Shown: positions 18,725 to 27,770 of the stretch, in pieces | Numbering within the stretch: the stretch's first letter is position 1 | Layout: every line of letters starts with the position of its first letter | Source: Deltaproteobacteria bacterium | GTDB taxonomy: Bacteria; Desulfobacterota; Binatia; Binatales; Binataceae | Reading direction: 5' to 3' | Assembly (NCBI GenBank): GCA_021780755.1 | Contig: JAJXYF010000005.1 | Span: 1 to 64,000 of the forward strand | DNA length: 64,000 nt | The notes under the pieces: generated by a model | What the model was told of the DNA's origin: nothing | The model's input: the letters and a program-made list of their open reading frames with translations, nothing else | Database searches by the model: none | Program-made: the position numbers and the translations under genes

Positions 18725-19909
18725 ATGCCAGCAACGATTATCTTTGGGGACAAGGCTTCACAGGCGCGGAGCGCCTCGGCACAGGGCGACAACCTGTGGC
18801 TCTCGCTCGACGACTTGCGGCAGGCGACCGGATGGGTGCTGAAGCCCGAGGGCGTTTGCCAGGGCGATCTCTGCGTGCCGATTCCGCCGCGCCGCCGCGA
18901 GGAGTTCGTGCGCCCGGACAATTCCTTCAACCTCGGAGCGTTCGCGCGCCTGCGCGAACAACCGGTGGTCCACGACGATGCCCAGGCGGTGTGGTTCTTC
19001 GGCGAAGCGCCCGACGCGCGCCGCAACGGACTGCTCTCGCTCGAAGCGCCCGACTTCACGCTGCCCGATATCGACGGCAACGCGCATTCGCTGTCGGATT
19101 ATCGCGGCAAGAAAGTCCTCCTACTCTCATGGGCCTCGTGGTGAGGATGCCGCTTCGACCTGCCAGTCTGGCAGGGCATTTACAGTGAGCTGAAGGACCG
19201 CAATTTTACGATTCTCTCGATCGCGTTCGATACCGGCGGGGTGGCCGCGGTGCGCGACTACATTCGCCCCGCGCAACCGCTGCAGATCGCGCCGGAAATT
19301 CTTGACGTGATGGGCTGGAATGCCGCCGAGTACGAACGCGCCGCCGCGCCCACCTATCCCAACCTGATCGATGAACAACATATTGTAGCTGAACTCTACA
19401 ATATGAATAACGTGCCGATGTCGGTGTGGATCGACGAGCACGGACGCATCGTGCGGCCGGCCGAACCGGCGGGCGCGAGCGACGGCTTTCGCACGATGGA
19501 TCGCGCGACTTTCAAGATGGCAAAGGAGGTCGCCGACCAGGGGCGGATCGCGCGCAAGCGCTACGTCGATGCGCTCCGCGACTGGGTGGCCAAGGGCGCG
19601 GCCAGCGAATACGTGCTGTCGCCCGACGAAATCCGTGCGCGGATTCAGCCGCCTTCCGACCACGATGCGATGGCGACCGCCAACTTCCGCCTCGGCCAGT
19701 GGCTGTTCAGCCACGGGCATGCGGACGCCGCGCGGCCCTACCTGCTCAAGGCGCGCGCGCTGTCACCAGAATGCTGGCATTACTTTCGTCAGACGCTCGA
19801 ACTGGAGGAAGTCGGCAAGGCCTCGGGGCCGGACTTCTTTGGCGCCGTCGATGCGCTCGGCAGCCGTCCGTATTATCCGCCGGTCGAGTTGAAGAGCGCG
19901 CGAAAGTGA
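18725..19909 (+). CDS. Thioredoxin-fold/redoxin selenoprotein with predicted Sec at TGA 19142-19144
   Basis: ORFs 18725..19144 and 19241..19909 are in the same frame, separated only by TGA. Read-through gives KKVLLLSWASW-U-GCRFDLPVWQGIYSELKDRNFTILSIAFDTGG, a continuous redoxin domain. SECIS-like hairpin immediately downstream. Confidence 0.85.
19145..19179 (+). promoter_or_regulatory. Bacterial-type SECIS element (predicted)
   Basis: After TGA: ATGCC(19147-19151)-8 nt left bulge-CTGCCA(19160-19165)-GTC-TGGCAG(19169-19174)-GGCAT(19175-19179). Apical GU lies 22-23 nt after UGA. Confidence 0.75.
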
Positions 19910-19966
19910 TCGACTCCAAGGCGGCGGCCGCGGCGGGCTTGAGACCCGCCACCGCCGCCGTCGGGA

Positions 19967-21358
19967 TCAGTGTTCGTGGCCCCCGGTGAGTTCGCGCACC
20001 AGGCTGCCGACCACGCTCTTGGCGTCGCCGAAGATCATCAAGGTCTTGTCCAGGTAGTAAAGTTCGTTCTCGATTCCGGCGAAGCCCGGACTCATCCCGC
20101 GCTTGATCACCATCACGGTGCGCGCCTTATCGACCTCGAGAATCGGCATTCCGTAGATCGGACTGTTCTTGTCGTGGCGCGCGGCGGGATTGGTTACGTC
20201 GTTGGCGCCGATCACGAGTGCGACGTCAACTTGCGGAAAATCCGAGTTCGCGTCATCCATCTCGATCAGCCGGTCGTAGGGCACGTCGGCCTCGGCCAGC
20301 AGCACGTTCATATGGCCGGGCATGCGGCCGGCCACCGGATGAATCGCGAACTTCACGTCGATCCCGCGCTTGGTCAACGCATCATAGAACTCGCGCACCT
20401 TGTGCTGGGCCTGCGCGACCGCCATTCCGTATCCCGGCACGATCATCACGGAGTTCGCGGCTTCCAGGATCGCGGCGGCCTCCTCGGGCGTAGCGGAACG
20501 GACGGTTCCCGCCACCGCATGGGTGGCCGTTTCCTGCACCTGGCCAAACGCGCCGAAGAGCACATTGGTAAAGGAGCGGTTCATCGCGCGCGACATGATG
20601 ACCGACAGGATGAAGCCGGAGGAGCCGTCGAGCGCGCCGGCGACGATGAGCAATTTGCTTTTCAGCACGAAGCCCATCGCGGCCGCCGAGAGTCCCGCAT
20701 AGGAGTTGAGGAGCGAGATCACGGTCGGCATATCGGCGCCGCCGATCGGGACGATCAGCAATACGCCGAAGACCATCGGGATCACGATCAGGAGTGGAAA
20801 GAGTCCGGTGGCGCCCGGATTGTTAACCAGGTAAATCGCCACCAGGATCGCGAGCACGAGAATCCCGAGGTTGACGAAGTTCTGTCCCTTGTAGGTAATC
20901 GGGCGCTGCGGCAAAACTTCCTGCAGCTTGCCCGCGGCCATCAGACTGGCGGTAAAGGTGAGCGCTCCGAGAATGATCTCGATCGACAGCGCCGACATCA
21001 CGAAGGGCGAAATGTTGGGCGTGCGCAGATAGAACTCCGCCGTTCCGACCAGCGCGGTGGCGAAGGCCCCGAAGGCGTGGCTGAGCGCCGTTCGCTGGGG
21101 CACCGCCGTCATCTGCACCAGGCCGAGCGGAATGCCAATCAGCGCGCCGACCACCAGTCCGATGAGTATCCATTCGTAGCTGACGATCCCGCGATTGAGC
21201 AGCGTGGCGAGGATCGCGATCAGCATCCCCACTTCGCCGGCCTGCACGCCGCGGCGCGCGGTCGCGGGGGAACTGAGCCATTTGAGCGATAAGACGAAGA
21301 GCGTTACAGCGACGATATAGGCAAGTTCGATGACCAGGTCCTGCAGCGATCCGCTCAT
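19967..21358 (-). CDS. pntB: NAD(P) transhydrogenase subunit beta
   Basis: 463 aa; IVPGYGMAVAQAQHKVREFYDALTKRGIDVKFAIHPVAGRMPGHMNVLLAEADVPYD and ANDVTNPAARHDKNSPIYGMPILEVDKA. Confidence 0.95.
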   Translation of the reverse strand: MSGSLQDLVIELAYIVAVTLFVLSLKWLSSPATARRGVQAGEVGMLIAILATLLNRGIVSYEWILIGLVVGALIGIPLGLVQMTAVPQRTALSHAFGAFATALVGTAEFYLRTPNISPFVMSALSIEIILGALTFTASLMAAGKLQEVLPQRPITYKGQNFVNLGILVLAILVAIYLVNNPGATGLFPLLIVIPMVFGVLLIVPIGGADMPTVISLLNSYAGLSAAAMGFVLKSKLLIVAGALDGSSGFILSVIMSRAMNRSFTNVLFGAFGQVQETATHAVAGTVRSATPEEAAAILEAANSVMIVPGYGMAVAQAQHKVREFYDALTKRGIDVKFAIHPVAGRMPGHMNVLLAEADVPYDRLIEMDDANSDFPQVDVALVIGANDVTNPAARHDKNSPIYGMPILEVDKARTVMVIKRGMSPGFAGIENELYYLDKTLMIFGDAKSVVGSLVRELTGGHEH

Positions 21359-21660
21359 TACTTGGATCCTCCGCCACGCGGGCTGGCCTTGAACATCCGG
21401 AGCATCCGGTCAGTGATGAGAAAACCGCCGACCACGTTGCTGGTCGCCGCGATTACGGCGAGCGTGCCGAGGACGGTCGCAAGCGTGCTCTTCCGTTCGC
21501 CCACGATCACGATTGCGCCGACCACCGCGATTGCGTCGAGCGCGTTGGTCAGCGACATCAACGGCGTGTGCAGCAGCGGAGAGACGCGCTTGATAACTTC
21601 GAAGCCGAGAAAGGCCGCGAGCACCAGCACATAGAGATTCGAGAGCATTTCCGAAGTCAT
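21358..21660 (-). CDS. pntAB: NAD(P) transhydrogenase subunit alpha part 2 (membrane domain)
   Basis: 100 aa hydrophobic ORF: LYVLVLAAFLGFEVIKRVSPLLHTPLMSLTNALDAIAVVGAI. Confidence 0.9.
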   Translation of the reverse strand: MTSEMLSNLYVLVLAAFLGFEVIKRVSPLLHTPLMSLTNALDAIAVVGAIVIVGERKSTLATVLGTLAVIAATSNVVGGFLITDRMLRMFKASPRGGGSK

Positions 21661-21690
21661 GGTGTCCTTTTCTCTGATCGATCCTTGCGG

Positions 21691-22857
21691 TCAGTTTTGC
21701 GCGGGCGTCGGGGCAATCGATTCGCGCGCGCGCGGATTGACTATATTGCCGTCGCGCGTGATCAGCGTTTCCCGTGTGATTTCATCTTCGAGGTCGAGCA
21801 CCAGCTTGCCGTCCTTGAGCAAGTGCGAAATAAAGGTCGCGAGATTGCGCGCGTACATCTGGCTCGCGTGGTAGGGCACGGTGGTGGCGAAGTTGAAGGT
21901 GCCGACAATCGTGACTCCGCGATCGATGACGGTCTGGTTGGGCCGCGTCAGTTCGCAATTGCCGCCGCGCTCCGCCGCGAGATCGATGATCACCGAGCCG
22001 CGCGCCATCGACTCGACCATCTCGGCCGTCACCAGCACGGGGGCCTTCTGACCGGGCACCACCGCGGTCGTGATCACGACATCGCTTTCCGCGACGACCT
22101 TGGTCAGAACCTCACGCTGGCGGCGATAAAAGGATTCGCCCTGCGCCTGCGCGTAGCCGCGCGAGTCCTCGGCTTGCCCGGTCTCGAGCGGCAATTCGAT
22201 GAAGCGTCCTCCGACGCTGACGATCTGTTCCTTGACGGCGGCGCGCACGTCGTAGGCGGAGACCACCGCGCCGAGGCGGCGCGAAGTCGCGATCGCCTGC
22301 AGTCCGGCGACCCCCGCGCCGAGCACCAGTACGCGGGCCGGCGTGATCGTGCCGGCCGCCGTGGTCAGCATCGGGAAAAAGCGCGGGAGCAGATCGGCGG
22401 CCGCGAGTACGGCCTTGTAGCCGCACACTGTCGCCATCGCGGAAAGCGCATCCATGCTCTGGCTGCGCGTAATTCGCGGCATCAATTCCACGGCGAACGC
22501 GGTCGATCCGGTCGCCGCGATCTCGGCCACCGTACGCGGGGAGCCGAGCGGCCGCAGAAACCCGATGAGCACCTGTCCGCGGCGAATTAGCGGAAGGTCG
22601 GCGGTACCGGTCTTGTCGTTGGCGCCGTGGCACAGCACCTGGATAATGATGTCGCTCGTGGCAAATACTTCCGTGCGCGTCTCCGCGAGCTTTGCGCCCC
22701 TCGAGACGAACGCGGCGTCCTCGTAGCCGGCGTCGATCCCCGCTCCCCGTTCGACCAGAACTTCGCAGCCGGCCTTGAGCAGAATCGGCACCACGGCGGG
22801 CACCATGGCGACCCTCCGTTCACCGGGATAAGTTTCCTTGGGCACGCCAACAATCAT
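21691..22857 (-). CDS. pntAA: NAD(P) transhydrogenase subunit alpha part 1
   Basis: MIVGVPKETYPGERRVAMVPAVVPILLKAGCEVLVERGAG...VLVLGAGVAGLQAIATSRRLGAVVSAYDVR; start placed at ATG 22857. Confidence 0.93.
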   Translation of the reverse strand: MIVGVPKETYPGERRVAMVPAVVPILLKAGCEVLVERGAGIDAGYEDAAFVSRGAKLAETRTEVFATSDIIIQVLCHGANDKTGTADLPLIRRGQVLIGFLRPLGSPRTVAEIAATGSTAFAVELMPRITRSQSMDALSAMATVCGYKAVLAAADLLPRFFPMLTTAAGTITPARVLVLGAGVAGLQAIATSRRLGAVVSAYDVRAAVKEQIVSVGGRFIELPLETGQAEDSRGYAQAQGESFYRRQREVLTKVVAESDVVITTAVVPGQKAPVLVTAEMVESMARGSVIIDLAAERGGNCELTRPNQTVIDRGVTIVGTFNFATTVPYHASQMYARNLATFISHLLKDGKLVLDLEDEITRETLITRDGNIVNPRARESIAPTPAQN

Positions 22858-22954
22858 GATCGTACCATTGCTCCTCTCATCTTCACCCGGTTCGATTACG
22901 GCGTCCAAATGATACCGGTTCTCGCCGTAAGCCTCGCGACGCGCGCTATGGGCG

Positions 22955-22989
22955 CAAAAAAAGGCCCCTCTCGAGAGCGAGAGAGGCGC
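22955..22989 (-). terminator. Rho-independent terminator downstream of the pmo-SCO gene string
   Basis: On the minus strand, GCGCCTCTC...GAGAGGGGCC hairpin (arms 22967-22972 / 22981-22986, extended by flanking pairs) followed by a 7-T run. Confidence 0.7.
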
Positions 22990-23199
22990 ATGCCCCACTC
23001 CTGGCAACAGACAACCAGGCAAGCCTCATGACCTTAATTATTTACTATCAGGCCGACCAAATTGCGAGCACATGACGCTAGCTTGCGAATTGATCAGAGC
23101 GGGTATCGATCCTTCAAGCGAAGAACCCGTCCCGCCCGCACGGGAGCAACGTCGCGCTGCCAACGCGCGTACGACCTGCGTATGATTTCAAGCGCTCTC

Positions 23200-23871
23200 C
23201 TAATGCCTCGCGTCCGAACTCCTGATGGCGGCGGCGAGCGCCTCCGACGACACCGACATACCGTTGTATTTGCGCATTACACTCCCATCCGGAGAGATCA
23301 GAAAGAGGTCGAGCACGTGGGTGGTGGCCTCATCCGGCCCGTCCTCGGGCACGTCGTAAAGCGCAAGCAAGCGATCGATCTTGCGGGTCTTGCCGGTCAG
23401 AAACGTATAGCCATCGGTGTCCACGCCTTGCGCCTTCGCGTACTTCAGCAGTTGCGCGGGATTGTCCTCCTCGGGGTCGGTGGTAACCGAAATCATCGTT
23501 ACCGACGAATTGAACTGCGTCCCGAGACTCTGCGCAACCTGCTTCATCTTTGCCGTCAACATCTCGCATACGCCTTTGCACGAGGTATGGATGAAGCCAA
23601 TCAGCACGGGTTTGCCCTTGAAGGAACTGAGCGAGACCGGCTTACCGTTTTGATCGGTCAGATTCAGCGGCGGTAAATAGTCGATACTCGCGTTAGCGGT
23701 TCGAGCGGACCCGGAGGCAATCGCGGCGCCGGCAGTTGCGGGCTTTCGGCTGTCTGCGTTGGCCGGCAATGCAAGCACAATAGCGGCGAACGCGACCGAC
23801 GCCACGCCGATACTCCACGGCCGGGGCCCCGTGATTCGCGACAGCCTCAGCCGAATCAAAAAACCTTTCAT
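23200..23871 (-). CDS. SCO1/SenC family copper/redox protein
   Basis: GFIHTSCKGVCEMLTAKMKQVAQSL (CxxxC) in a thioredoxin fold, DxxGKPVSLSSFKGKPVLIGF; N-terminal signal. Start placed at ATG 23871. Confidence 0.9.
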   Translation of the reverse strand: MKGFLIRLRLSRITGPRPWSIGVASVAFAAIVLALPANADSRKPATAGAAIASGSARTANASIDYLPPLNLTDQNGKPVSLSSFKGKPVLIGFIHTSCKGVCEMLTAKMKQVAQSLGTQFNSSVTMISVTTDPEEDNPAQLLKYAKAQGVDTDGYTFLTGKTRKIDRLLALYDVPEDGPDEATTHVLDLFLISPDGSVMRKYNGMSVSSEALAAAIRSSDARH

Positions 23872-23967
23872 ACCCTCCACGACCTGATTACCCGGTGATC
23901 TGAGGTTGTACCACATTTTACGTCCGTCTGTCGCCAACGCACGGCGGCGAGCGACTATTCTGCCAGT

Positions 23968-25536
23968 CTACAGATTTTTCTTTGAACTCTCATTCGCAAT
24001 ATGATCGGCTTGCCTGATGGCCAGAGTGACTATAGTGAGAGTGGGATTTTCGCCGGCGCTGGTTGTGAACTGACTACCGTCCGAGATAAACAGATTCTTG
24101 ATGTCGTGGGTTTGTCCCCACTTGTTGCACACACCGTCGCGGGGATTCTCACTCATGCGGCAGGTTCCCATGTTATGCGTGGAGGGGTAGGGCGGCACCG
24201 CGACGATTTGGGTAGCACCGACCGCATTGTAGATATCGGCCCCGCGTTTGTAAGCATAATTGCGCATCGCGAGATCGTTCGGATGGTCGTCGTAATGCAC
24301 GTTTGGAATTGGCAGCCCCCATTCGTCTTTCTCAGTCGGATGGAGGGTGACCGCGTTGGTCTCCTGCGGCATGTCCTCGCCGACGATCCACATGCCGGCC
24401 ATGTTAGGATACTGGTCGAGCAGGCGCGCGTAGTCGCGGCCCCAGGCGCCCGGTTTCAGGAAGGCGGCGGCGAACGGGAGTCCGAGTGAGATAGTTTCGA
24501 ACTCGAAACCGCCGGCGAAGCCGCGCTTGAGATTCAGTTCGGACTCGTCGGCGACAATTCCCGCCATCACCGTACCGCGATTCATATAGACCGGTTTCGC
24601 GAAAGTCGCGTACACCGATCCGGTGGTATGGCGCATGTAGTTCTTGCCCACCTGGCCCGAGGAATTCGCGAGACCCTGCGGGAAGGTCGAAGAGGACGAG
24701 TTGAGCAGCAGGCGCGCGCTTTCGATCGAATTGCCCGCGACGCAAACGATGCGCGCCTTTTGCAATACGTGCTTGCCCTCCTTGTCCGCATAGAGCACGC
24801 CGGTCGCTTTGCCCTGTTTGTCGTGCTGAATCTGCAGCGCGCGGCTTTGCGGCCGCAAGTCGAGTTTGCCGGTCGCCTCGGCCTTCGGAATCTCAGTATA
24901 TAAGGTTGACCATTTCGCGCCGGACTTGCAGCCTTGGAAACAGAAGCCAAGCTGCCAGCATGACGACCGGTCATCGCGCGGGCGGCTGTTGATCGCCATC
25001 CGCCCCGTATGGACGGTCTTGTAACCGGCGCGGGTGGCGCCGTTGTACATCACCTTGAAGTTGTTATTGCCGGGCAGGCCGGGAATATCGTTGGTCCGGG
25101 TAACGCCCATCTTGAACTCGGCCTTGGCGTAGAAGGGCTCCAATTCCGCGAGCGTCAGGGGCCAGTCCAGCAGATTCGCGCCGGTAACATTTGAATAGGT
25201 AGTCTTGGCCTTGAACTCGTGTTCCTGAAAACGCAGCGACGCGCCGGCCCAATGCACCGTCGTGCCGCCGACCGTCTTGCAAGTCCAGGCGGGAAGATTG
25301 GGGAAGTCCTTGGCGATTTGCCAGTTGCCCGAGGTCGTCCGCTTGTCGAGCCACGCGAGCTGATTGAAGGCAAACCACTCGTCGTTGCGAAAGGTCGCCG
25401 GCGACTGCCGCTTGCCCGCCTCGAGCAGAACTACCTTGAAACCCTTCTGGCACAGTTCGTTGGCGAGCGTACCGCCGCCCGCGCCAGAGCCGATGATGAC
25501 GACTACGGAAGCGTCGTTGAAGTCGAATCGAGTCAC
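23968..25536 (-). CDS. GMC family FAD-dependent oxidoreductase
   Basis: VVVIIGSGAGGGTLANELCQKGFKVVLLEAG N-terminus; THNMGTCRMSENPRDGVCNKWGQTHDIKNLFISDGSQFTTSAGENPTLTI C-terminus. Confidence 0.92.
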   Translation of the reverse strand: MTRFDFNDASVVVIIGSGAGGGTLANELCQKGFKVVLLEAGKRQSPATFRNDEWFAFNQLAWLDKRTTSGNWQIAKDFPNLPAWTCKTVGGTTVHWAGASLRFQEHEFKAKTTYSNVTGANLLDWPLTLAELEPFYAKAEFKMGVTRTNDIPGLPGNNNFKVMYNGATRAGYKTVHTGRMAINSRPRDDRSSCWQLGFCFQGCKSGAKWSTLYTEIPKAEATGKLDLRPQSRALQIQHDKQGKATGVLYADKEGKHVLQKARIVCVAGNSIESARLLLNSSSSTFPQGLANSSGQVGKNYMRHTTGSVYATFAKPVYMNRGTVMAGIVADESELNLKRGFAGGFEFETISLGLPFAAAFLKPGAWGRDYARLLDQYPNMAGMWIVGEDMPQETNAVTLHPTEKDEWGLPIPNVHYDDHPNDLAMRNYAYKRGADIYNAVGATQIVAVPPYPSTHNMGTCRMSENPRDGVCNKWGQTHDIKNLFISDGSQFTTSAGENPTLTIVTLAIRQADHIANESSKKNL

Positions 25537-25551
25537 GAGACCATCCTCCGG

Positions 25552-26091
25552 TCAGGCGGGTTTGGGGCTGGCTGATGCCGGCGGTTCCGGCAGCCAATTG
25601 AGGTCGTTGAAGCCGTGATGGAGATAGCCGCCGATTGGATACGAGGCGCCCTGGTAGCCAAGTTTCTTCCAGACCTCGTGATTATTATAGAGCGAGACCA
25701 ATTCGGTGGAGTGCACCTTCTGGAAGAATTGACTATCCTCAATATTTTTAAGTGCGGCGATCTGGTCGTCATCCGACATGGTAACGAACTTGCTACTGGT
25801 ACTCCGGTCCAGGTTCGCGACACCGTCGTGGAGCACCTTCGCCGTAGCGGGCACCGTGGCCCCTTCGGCGTCCAAATCCTGGACCACCTTAATGTAGTCG
25901 CTATCGTCAAGGCGGTCGTGCGGGAAAATCTGCCGGGTGATTTTCAAAAGCGTCTGGCCCTCGTGAGGGTTGAGCGTTTTCAACCCGGCGGTCCATTCGG
26001 CGGCGTTGCCGACCACCGCGACCCCTGACACCGCCACCGCGGCGCCGGCCACGACAATGACACCCTTTTGCAAGAACTCTCGTCGCTTCAT
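25552..26091 (-). CDS. Gluconate 2-dehydrogenase subunit 3-like protein with Tat signal
   Basis: MKRREFLQKGVIVVAGAAVAVSG Tat-type signal; overall size and DSDYIKVVQDLD pattern; adjacent to the GMC gene. Start placed at ATG 26091 (GGAG upstream). Confidence 0.75.
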   Translation of the reverse strand: MKRREFLQKGVIVVAGAAVAVSGVAVVGNAAEWTAGLKTLNPHEGQTLLKITRQIFPHDRLDDSDYIKVVQDLDAEGATVPATAKVLHDGVANLDRSTSSKFVTMSDDDQIAALKNIEDSQFFQKVHSTELVSLYNNHEVWKKLGYQGASYPIGGYLHHGFNDLNWLPEPPASASPKPA

Positions 26092-26175
26092 TTTCACTCC
26101 GCTATTCGTTGATCGCCGCGATTGATCCAATGGCAACCGCCGGCTGACTAAGTCTCGCGCATCGCCCGGCAATTT

Positions 26176-26652
26176 TCATTTGCCCAATTCGCGAACGCGG
26201 AAGACCAGCGCGGCGACGACCGCGGGTTCGTCCGCGAGATCGGGATTGGCCGCCATCTCGCCGCTGACGCCGACCGCACTCCCGCCCTGAACGATCGCGC
26301 GGGCGATCGTCGCGTCGTCAATCGATTTTTGCCAACCGCGATTGTGGAAATCGGCAGGCTTGGGATTGAGGTTCGAGGCCGCGGGGCCGTCGCCGCGCCC
26401 CTCCTCGCCATGACAGGTGACACATCGCGATTCGAAAATTTCCGCGGCGTCGGCCCGCGCCTGCGGCGTAATCGCAGCGGCGGCGCTGCTGCCCGCAGCG
26501 GCGGAACCGGCGGCCGACCTGGAATTTTCGGCGACCACAATTCGCGAATCCTCCTTTGGAATGGTTCCCGCCATTGGCTTCCCCAAGGGGGCCAACAGCG
26601 ATGTAGCCGCGAAGACGATGGCAAATCTCCGAAGGCCATCAAGCATCAACAA
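26176..26652 (-). CDS. c-type cytochrome, single heme motif
   Basis: Signal-like N-terminus; FESRCVTCHGEEGRGDGPAASNLNPKPADF. Confidence 0.88.
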   Translation of the reverse strand: MLMLDGLRRFAIVFAATSLLAPLGKPMAGTIPKEDSRIVVAENSRSAAGSAAAGSSAAAAITPQARADAAEIFESRCVTCHGEEGRGDGPAASNLNPKPADFHNRGWQKSIDDATIARAIVQGGSAVGVSGEMAANPDLADEPAVVAALVFRVRELGK

Positions 26653-26690
26653 TACCCACTTTTACTGAAGTTTCCGCTTGCGTGATCGAT

Positions 26691-27731
26691 TTAGGGAATC
26701 AGGACCGCGCGACCCTTGACGGTGCCATTTTTGAGATCGTGCAACGCCGCGTTAGCCTGGCTGAGGCGATATTCCCGAGTCGCCAACGTGACCAGTCCGC
26801 GGTCCGCGAGCGCCATCAGTTCGACCAGGTCGGGGTAGGTCCCGACCAGATTTCCAACGATGGTTTTTTCGGTGACGATCATGTCCATCGTCGGTATTTC
26901 GACTTTGCCACCGTAGCCGACGATGTAGTAATAGCCGGCGTTGCGCGTCATCTTGATTCCGTTGGCGACCGAATCGCCTTCGCCGACGAAGTCGATCACG
27001 GCCTCCGCGCCAGCCCCTTGGGTCAGCGACAATACCGCCTCGACTTCGTTGCCATCGGCCTTGATGACATGATCGGCACCGCAATCCTTCGCCAGGTTAA
27101 GTGCCAGGTCGGATCGATCGACCGCGATGATCTCGGCCGCGCACATCGCCTGCAGGACCTGGATTCCAATATGGCCGAGTCCGCCGGCGCCAATCGCGAC
27201 GACGTAATCGCCGGGGAGCAGATGGCGCGCGGCCTTTTTTGCGGCGTGATATGCGGTTAAACCCGCATCGGCATAAGGCGCAACGTCCTTGGGCGCCAAC
27301 GTAAGCGGCAGTTTGATCACAGCGCGTTCCGCGGTCTTGAGGAGTTCCGCATAACCGCCGTTGGAATCGATGCCGGGGAAAGCGCCGCCCGCGTGCATGT
27401 CGTTGCCGCGACGCGCGGCGAGCGCCTCACCTTTGCTCAGGAGCGGATGACAAATGACCGGGTCGCCGACTTTGACCGTCTCGACGGAGGTGCCAATCGC
27501 CTCGACCCAACCGGCGTTCTCATGGCCCATTATGTAGGGTAGGGCGACCGCCACCCGATCGCGCCACAGGCCTTCGATGACGTGCAGGTCCGTTCTGCAT
27601 ACACCGGCGCCGCCGACTCGCACTATGATATCGGCGGGGCCGGTAATCTTCGGATCCGGCACATCCTGATAAGCAACGAAATCCGCCCGGCTGAGGCTGG
27701 TGTCGTAGCTAGTGAGGACCGCCGCCTTCAT
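26691..27731 (-). CDS. Zn-dependent alcohol dehydrogenase (MDR family)
   Basis: GAGVCRTDLHVIEG, GHENAGWVEAIGTSVETVKVGDPV, VAIGAGGLGHIGIQ. Confidence 0.9.
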   Translation of the reverse strand: MKAAVLTSYDTSLSRADFVAYQDVPDPKITGPADIIVRVGGAGVCRTDLHVIEGLWRDRVAVALPYIMGHENAGWVEAIGTSVETVKVGDPVICHPLLSKGEALAARRGNDMHAGGAFPGIDSNGGYAELLKTAERAVIKLPLTLAPKDVAPYADAGLTAYHAAKKAARHLLPGDYVVAIGAGGLGHIGIQVLQAMCAAEIIAVDRSDLALNLAKDCGADHVIKADGNEVEAVLSLTQGAGAEAVIDFVGEGDSVANGIKMTRNAGYYYIVGYGGKVEIPTMDMIVTEKTIVGNLVGTYPDLVELMALADRGLVTLATREYRLSQANAALHDLKNGTVKGRAVLIP

Positions 27732-27770
27732 CGAATAGTCACTCGGTCGAGTTGTTCAGCGTCTTGCGAA

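Noticed and set aside
19142-19144. TGA in the redoxin gene as an ordinary frameshift or nonsense pseudogene
   Set aside because: Frame is unchanged on both sides, the stop falls exactly at the redox-active position, and a SECIS-like hairpin follows at the right distance; selenocysteine is the better explanation.
19970-21292. 440-aa plus-strand ORF antisense to pntB
   Set aside because: His/Arg/Asp-rich antisense translation; pntB on the other strand is unambiguous.
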